Source of the DNA: Niebla homalea
Lineage: Eukaryota > Ascomycota > Lecanoromycetes > Lecanorales > Ramalinaceae
NCBI GenBank assembly: GCA_019925105.1
Contig: JAHGAU010000012.1
Location: 620,001-684,000 of the forward strand
Length of the DNA stretch: 64,000 nt
Reading direction: 5' to 3'
In this document: positions 56,899 through 64,000 of the stretch, in pieces
Position numbering within the stretch: the first letter of the stretch is position 1
Layout: the number at the start of each line of letters is the position of its first letter
Notes under the pieces: model-generated
Told to the model about the DNA's origin: nothing
Seen by the model: the letters and a program-made list of their open reading frames with translations, nothing else
The model's database searches: none
Position numbers and translations under genes: made by a program

Positions 56899-57966
56899 AT
56901 GGTCCTATTCGCTCTTGGCTCAAATGGCTCAGGCCAGCTAGGGATCGGCCACCAGGAAGACGTGTCAACGCCTCAAATCTGCCGGTTCGAGAGCCAAGGC
57001 ATACACAAAGGGTCACCACTAAGGGTAGCAGGGAGTGGAAACACAACACTTCTACTCTTCACATCTGGCCAAGTCTATCGGGCCGGCTCTAGATACGTCA
57101 CAGATGAACTCCACTCAGGGGCATTTCCTGGAAATGATGCTTGTTTTTGTAAGCTTGACTTTGCCAAGGCTTGCAAAGCAAAGATGATATCAGCTACCTG
57201 GAACTCATCTATCATCGTGACTGAGCTCAATGATCTTTTTGTTCATGGAGAGGGTCTCAAAGGTGAGCTCGGCCTGGGACCAAACATGAAAGCGACTGCT
57301 GAAGCGGTGAAAATTGAGAGCTTCTCCCCGAAAGGAACCGTCGTTATCGATATAGATAGTAGCGTAAGTCACACTGTGGTCGTACTTTCGAACGGTGAGG
57401 CATATGGCTGGGGTAGCGGCCGAAAAGGCCAACTAGGAGAGCCCGCTGGCATAGTGTGGACACCTCGAAGGTTCGAGGGTTTAGATTTCGAGGTAACCCG
57501 TGTCACCTGCGGTAGAGAATTTACCATTCTCCTCAGTGAATCACCCCAAGGACAACTGTTCATCTTTGGATCCGATAAATGGGGAGTACGATCTCAGGCT
57601 CCAACTCATGTTTCAGATTGGCAAGACATTGGTGCCACCTGGGGAAGTGTCTTTATGTTGGAGAAATCCGGTAGTCTCCGTTCATGGGGACGCAATGATC
57701 GCAAGCAGTTGGCGCCTGCTGAGACACCATCCGCTGCGCTTGTTGCGGCCGGTAGTGAGCATGTTGTGGCATTGACGCAAGGAGGCGAAGTTCTCTTCCG
57801 AGGCTGGGGCGAGCACGGCAATTGTGGTCAAGGCATTGATCACAATGGCAATACCACCGGCTCCTGGAACAATGCTGGGCACTTGGGTGCCCATGACGCT
57901 GACAAGTTTGTTGGGATTGGAGCTGGATGTGCTACAAGTTTCTTTTGGACTGATGAAGGTCTATAA
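56899..57966 (+). CDS. ATS1: RCC1-repeat protein, Ats1/Kti13-like
   Basis: A single-exon, 355-residue protein made of RCC1-type beta-propeller blades: MVLFALGSNGSGQLGIG, GEAYGWGSGRKGQLGEP, GSLRSWGRNDRKQLAP, GEVLFRGWGEHGNCGQG. Length and number of repeats fit Ats1/Kti13, which pairs with Dph3 (Kti11) and supports diphthamide and Elongator-dependent tRNA modification. It is short for a true RCC1 exchange factor. The last residues FFWTDEGL are a common blade-closing end. Its stop codon is only 16 bases from the convergent RAD9 stop. Confidence 0.85.
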   Translation: MVLFALGSNGSGQLGIGHQEDVSTPQICRFESQGIHKGSPLRVAGSGNTTLLLFTSGQVYRAGSRYVTDELHSGAFPGNDACFCKLDFAKACKAKMISATWNSSIIVTELNDLFVHGEGLKGELGLGPNMKATAEAVKIESFSPKGTVVIDIDSSVSHTVVVLSNGEAYGWGSGRKGQLGEPAGIVWTPRRFEGLDFEVTRVTCGREFTILLSESPQGQLFIFGSDKWGVRSQAPTHVSDWQDIGATWGSVFMLEKSGSLRSWGRNDRKQLAPAETPSAALVAAGSEHVVALTQGGEVLFRGWGEHGNCGQGIDHNGNTTGSWNNAGHLGAHDADKFVGIGAGCATSFFWTDEGL

Positions 57967-57982
57967 ATGGTCAAACAAATTT

Positions 57983-59629
57983 TCAACCTTGCAAAGTTAG
58001 TGCTTTGAGCTCAGATCTTGGGGCATGGTCTACCTGAGAGAATCTTTGCGTTGGTGGCAGATACTCCCTGGTTTCTGCAGGAGCCGTGGGGTACGCTGGC
58101 CACCGAGCTCCATCCTCCCTACCTTGACTTGCAGAAGTAATATTTCTGGCCTTGGATTCGAGTTTAGCACGGATCTCCCAATCATCTAAAATCCGGCTCA
58201 CATTTGCTGCGCTCGCACTTGCACTCCAGCCAACGGTATCCTCGTCGTCATCGAGGGTTTTCTCCCCCCATTGACGATCTTCATCGTCATATTGAGGAAT
58301 GAATAAGCTTTCAGGATCAAGGCTGGACTTGGGTGGTGGTGGTGAAGGTCTCTGCTGCATTTGACTTGCAGATGGCTCTCTAGTGAAATTGCGGCCTGCT
58401 GGTTGGACTGGCGGTGGCATGGTGGAAGATCTAGGTGCAGCGGTAGCTGGAGATGATTGGCCTTGCGAGCTTGGCTGTGGCAAAGATCGAGCGGCAGAGG
58501 GACCTCGAGAGGTCCCAAGAGTTGGTGTGACCGAGGGTCCGCGGTATTCCCCAATCGTCATGAGGGTGAAATCGCATTGCACCCCATGTTCAGAGTAGCT
58601 GAGACGCATTGGGTGGGTTGGGAAGGAGAAGTGAGCCGAGATTGATGCCTTGAGACTCTCGGCGTGCATGCTGATGGCTTTGAAGTCTTTGACGGTGATG
58701 CCAATTCTCATTTGATCCTGAACCTCGAACTTGTCGAAGTCGAGGTCATCAATCGTGATGGCAGTATGCAGTGGCTGCTTCAGTATATCTTTATGAAATC
58801 AGCATCGTAATCCCACTGTAACACTACTAAATTGGAACCTTTCCCATGCGTGACCTTCTCAGTGAAGCTCGTGAACGTGACTCGACCATCTTCATTGGAT
58901 ATCGAGAGATGCTCAGTATTTGCTCCAAAGTACTCGGCGAACGATCTCAAAGTATATGCACTGATTGTCCACGTGTTCTTTGATCTTCGGCCATCAAACA
59001 ATGCATGCGTTACCTCAACTGATTCATATGTAAGCCTGTATGTTTTGGTCACACCTGAAGATATTAGCATAGGGATTGAGAACGATGAAAAAGATTTGAC
59101 TACCATGTCGGCAGATCATCTTGACAATCAAGCGACATTCGGTTTTATCGGCTTGCTCTTGGACAAAGCACTCGCAACACTCTACGGCTGTATCTTTATC
59201 TCGGACATCTCTCAGCTGTCCTTTGAATACTGACAGGAGTGCCTGAGGTTCCAATTAGAGAGCATGACCAGAGAAACGATATTGCGAGGGCAGACTTTGT
59301 TGTATATTTGACATGTAAAGTGTGCGTCTGCATATTGGCGAGGCTGCTGACTCCTAGCCTGTTCACAGTCGAAATTGTACCGTTCGAAGAAACCATCTCT
59401 ATCCAGTGTGAACGAAGCAAAGGCAGACTCTGACGAATTCAATGCACTGAAGACAAGCTAGTATTATCATCTCATCAATTTATCCCAGGCTGCCACAGTA
59501 TGGAAGAGGACCTACTCTGTCCGCAGTCGCTTCCAGGGAGACTACTTCACTAAACTTGGAGAGACAGAGAACCAGGTCATGTATGTGGACTACGGCCTCT
59601 GCAGACAAAGTAAAACTTAGAAGATGCAT
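57983..59629 (-). CDS. RAD9: DNA damage checkpoint protein Rad9 (9-1-1 clamp)
   Basis: PCNA-like subunit of the Rad9-Rad1-Hus1 clamp. Start at 59627-59629: MHLLSFTLSAEAVVHIHDLV, LCLSKFSEVVSLEATADR. Introns join it to LVFSALNSSESAFASFTLDR (FFERYNFDCEQ), then FTCQIYNK to ALLSVFKGQLRDVRDKDTAV, ICRHG to VTKTYRLTYESVEVTHALF, and THGK to DILKQPLHTAITIDDLDF (acceptor CATAAAG). The last exon encodes VQDQMRIGITVKDFKAISMH, RLSYSEHGVQCDFTLMTIG and a Ser/Pro-rich phosphorylatable tail. All joins keep frame. Product is about 440 residues. The clamp domain is present in full, and the tail carries several S/T-P or S/T-Q sites fitting checkpoint kinases. Confidence 0.92.
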
Positions 59630-60465
59630 GTCTAGCAGATTTTCATTGCCAAAGTGCAAGAACAATGAAGTCGCATCTCAATATAGTCGCTTATATTGAG
59701 ACCCCGCGATGTAAGATCACTGTGTAGTAGACGGGTCTCAACGGAGTAAAGTAAGGGCCTCAATGTTGTCAATCTAAAATTTGACGGTATCAGAATATCT
59801 GGGGCCCCAATATAATCCGTCACGTGACAGACTTCCCCTTTCTGGTGCTACATCACAACACTCTTGACTGGTGTTATTCTAACATGGCTGACACATTAAA
59901 ATTGATTTGAAACGATCGAACACTAACTTTCATTATCATTGTAGTAAGAGCAGGCTGCGAGAGAGTCCCTCTCATGAGCGTTACATCCGTGCCATATGGC
60001 CACTAGAGAACTTGAGGTCTCAAATGAGCGTTTGGATTATTGTTCCACGGTAGCATAAACACTTCCGCCTTCCTGCTTGGTTAGATCCTTTGATCGAAAT
60101 CTCCTACATACTCGAGATTAGACGTAGGTTGTCGAGCTCAAGTCTCAGAACCTCGCGACCGAGAGGGGTACTAGCACCAAGGCGACCCAACTCTGGCACC
60201 CAGTACATACCGAATCAAATGAAACCAGCTATTGCATAGAAAAAACCGCCAAGAAATTTCGTGCGTGGCTAAGGCAAGAGGGCCCAAAACGATTGTTTCA
60301 ATGCGCTCTGGTCGTTCTTCCCTCTCTTGTCTTGACACCTACCTTTTCAGAAGCGGGCCCCGATCTCTCAATTCCTTCTTAGATTCACTTGCAATCCTCT
60401 AGCTTCTTCTTTTCACGACGGCGGAGGACATCAATTTCTGTTTTCAAGCAACATAGCATTGTCCG
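59630..60465. promoter_or_regulatory. Divergent region RAD9 / CmcJ-like gene, with inverted repeats
   Basis: About 0.84 kb between two diverging genes. It contains the inverted repeats at 59676-59741 and the palindrome TCACGTGA at 59820-59827, a classic bHLH (Cpf1-type) site. No coherent frame. Confidence 0.55.
59676..59741. repeat. Overlapping inverted repeats upstream of RAD9
   Basis: TCTCAATATA (59676-59685) and TATATTGAGA (59692-59701) form a perfect 10-bp hairpin with a 6-base loop. The right arm also starts a second pair: TTGAGACCC (59696-59704) with GGGTCTCAA (about 59733-59741). They are mutually exclusive structures. They lie 47 bases before the RAD9 ATG on its template side. Confidence 0.8.
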
Positions 60466-61578
60466 ATGGCTCTGGCGTTTAATTTTGCTTCTTATATTGA
60501 ACCAACAAAAATCTCTTTGTATTACATAGACGACAATCACAAGACCGAGAAACCATTCTTTCGACTGGATGAGCCATTCAACGCAGATCGTCTACGAACC
60601 AACATTAAGATCAATCGCCATGACGACAACACTGCAAGAGATCTGAGGGGTTCGGAGCATTTGCTGAACTTTGAGAGAGATGGGCTTGAGATACATAAAT
60701 TCAAATCCATGATGACGGAGAAAGCGACACCGAAAGATGCGCTAGAGTGCTACCGTTCAGAGATAGCTGAACTCCTCAATTCTCGATTTCACACGGAGAC
60801 CGTGGTCTTCTATGACTGCCTTGTTAGTCTCCCTTTCACGAATGAATCAACAATCATGGATTGATGAGGACTTTACTAGTTTCGAAAAAGGGCAATTCCA
60901 GGTTCCACAGAACGTTCAGAGCCGAACGCTGTCATTAAACGTCGTCCTGCCACTACCGCTCATGTTGGTGTGTCGTTCTTTTTGCAGTAATTGTTGTCAC
61001 TATACTTATGATCGATATCAGATCAAACGACCGAGGACTCGTTATCGACAGTCGAAAAGTACCTAAGTCCAGACATGGTGAAACAGTACCGCAATGGGAA
61101 ATCTCGCATTCGAATAATCAAGTAAGTCGGCGCATTTTCCCAGACACCCTGTCGCAGACATATGTGAGCTGAAAGGACCTCCACTAGTGCCTGGCGCGTG
61201 TTGAAGAATCCCCTGGACGATTATCCCCTGGCGTTCTGCGACTATTTTTCGGTTGCGAAACAGGACTTGGTGGCAGCAACGCAAAGCCGACCAGGCAGTG
61301 ACTTTGAAATCTACTACGTCACCCATAACCCTGAACACCGATGGTATTGGCTCAGCCAACAAACGGCAGAAGAATTGGCCATCTTCAAAACATTTGACTC
61401 GCATCGTGGTCATGAGCCTGCCTGTGAGTAGGTGTAATCGCTCTGCATATCGCGGCTAACTCGCATTGCAGTCATCCCACATGCTGCCATGAGCAGACCT
61501 GACGGATCAGGTGCCTTCACACGTGAAAGCGTAGAGGTGCGATGCCTCCTTGTCACTCCGCTTGGCTCGAAGACTTAG
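60466..61578 (+). CDS. CmcJ/AsaB-like hydroxylase/desaturase-family protein
   Basis: Five exons with in-phase joins: 60466-60822, 60880-60967, 61022-61121, 61188-61423, 61472-61578; 295 residues. Features of the fungal CmcJ/AsaB/GA4-desaturase-like family: FYDCLFRKR and a histidine region PATTAHVDQT, AWRVLKNPLDDYPLAFCD, YYVTHNPEHRWYWLSQQTAEE, FDSHRGHEPAFIPHAAM, RESVEVRCLLV near the end. Members act on small molecules in secondary metabolism, probably as non-haem iron enzymes; the HVD and later H may be metal ligands (inference). No other secondary-metabolism gene lies within the window, so it looks isolated. TCACGTGA sites lie on both sides (59820-59827 and 61729-61736). Confidence 0.8.
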
Positions 61579-61959
61579 ATCCGGAGCATGCACTTGCAAC
61601 TGATGGGTCCTCAAATTTGTAGCGATCAGCCCGAATTTGCAATTAGCAAAGGCTATTGGCATTGCATGATCTAGATGGCCGGCTGAGATGGGGACAAGAC
61701 TGGTGTTCTGTAGAGAGAATCTCGAACATCACGTGATTGTGCAAAGCCTTCAGCCTTAAGGACTCTAGGAAGAGTTTTAGGTTTCACACTAAAGGAAATT
61801 TTGAGTGCCTGGCATTTTCTCGTCGCACCTCGTTTCTACTTCATCACACACTCTTACAATCTTCCACTCCTGCCCACTACCAACATCAAAAGCTTCAGTA
61901 AATCATTTTTCACACTCAATATTGCCAGCACGATCCACGACTTTGGATAATCTTTCAAC
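61579..61959. promoter_or_regulatory. DBP2 upstream region
   Basis: About 0.38 kb. It contains a TCACGTGA palindrome at 61729-61736, then a pyrimidine-rich leader to the ATG at 61960. Confidence 0.5.

Positions 61960-64000
<2,041 letters not shown>

Overview
The window is nuclear DNA of a filamentous ascomycete (Pezizomycotina); I could not fix the class. The evidence is dense protein genes on both strands, many short introns (mostly 45-70 nt, GT-AG), and families typical of this group: fused CDR-type ABC transporter, BPL1, eIF4G, eIF3c, YAK1, a CmcJ-like enzyme, DUF7137. There is no mobile element, CRISPR or phage. Most genes are housekeeping genes. I joined exons by hand wherever conserved protein motifs fixed the reading frame.

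Layout. 1-5.9 kb: PDR/CDR-type ABC transporter (+), broken by two single-base frameshifts. 6.8-9.0 kb: biotin protein ligase (+). 10.2-11.4 kb: AIF/AMID-like FAD oxidoreductase (+). 11.4-13.0 kb: G-rich, low-complexity stretch without a convincing gene. 13.0-14.1 kb: REEP/Yop1-type ER-shaping protein (-). 14.6-15.6 kb: TANGO2/NRDE homologue (+). 16.1-17.0 kb: possible Mediator Med27-like protein (-). 17.5-18.8 kb: RRM/RGG RNA-binding protein (-), divergent from a disordered hypothetical protein at 19.2-21.3 kb (+). 22.1-26.9 kb: eIF4G (-). 28.2-30.5 kb: flavin monooxygenase with an NTF2-like N-terminus (-). 31.2-33.8 kb: eIF3c/NIP1 (+), convergent with ESCRT-II SNF8/VPS22 at 34.0-34.7 kb (-). 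35.0-36.3 kb: ribosomal protein L7 (+), with a box C/D snoRNA in its second intron. 36.8-41.4 kb: DNA polymerase alpha (-). 42.2-45.2 kb: YAK1 kinase (-), divergent from RAD26/CSB at 46.4-50.1 kb (+). 50.7-51.7 kb: secreted/membrane DUF7137 protein (+). 52.0-53.4 kb: hydroxymethylpyrimidine kinase (-), with a frame break. 53.7-55.6 kb: F-box/LRR-like protein (-). 56.0-56.7 kb: ISA2 (-), head to head with ATS1/RCC1-like (56.9-58.0 kb, +), whose 3' end almost touches RAD9 (58.0-59.6 kb, -). 60.5-61.6 kb: CmcJ-like oxygenase (+). 62.0 kb to the window end: DBP2-type DEAD-box helicase (+), ending in the start of a long intron.

The genes do not form one pathway. Translation and RNA (eIF4G, eIF3c, RPL7 with its snoRNA, DBP2, RRM protein) and DNA replication/repair (POL1, RAD26, RAD9) are well represented. 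I found no convincing novel multi-gene system. The most informative signals are the intronic snoRNA with a 14-nt match to a conserved large-subunit rRNA segment, the broken ABC transporter and thiamine kinase frames, a probable GC-AG intron inside a Walker A motif, and the 3' intron of DBP2.
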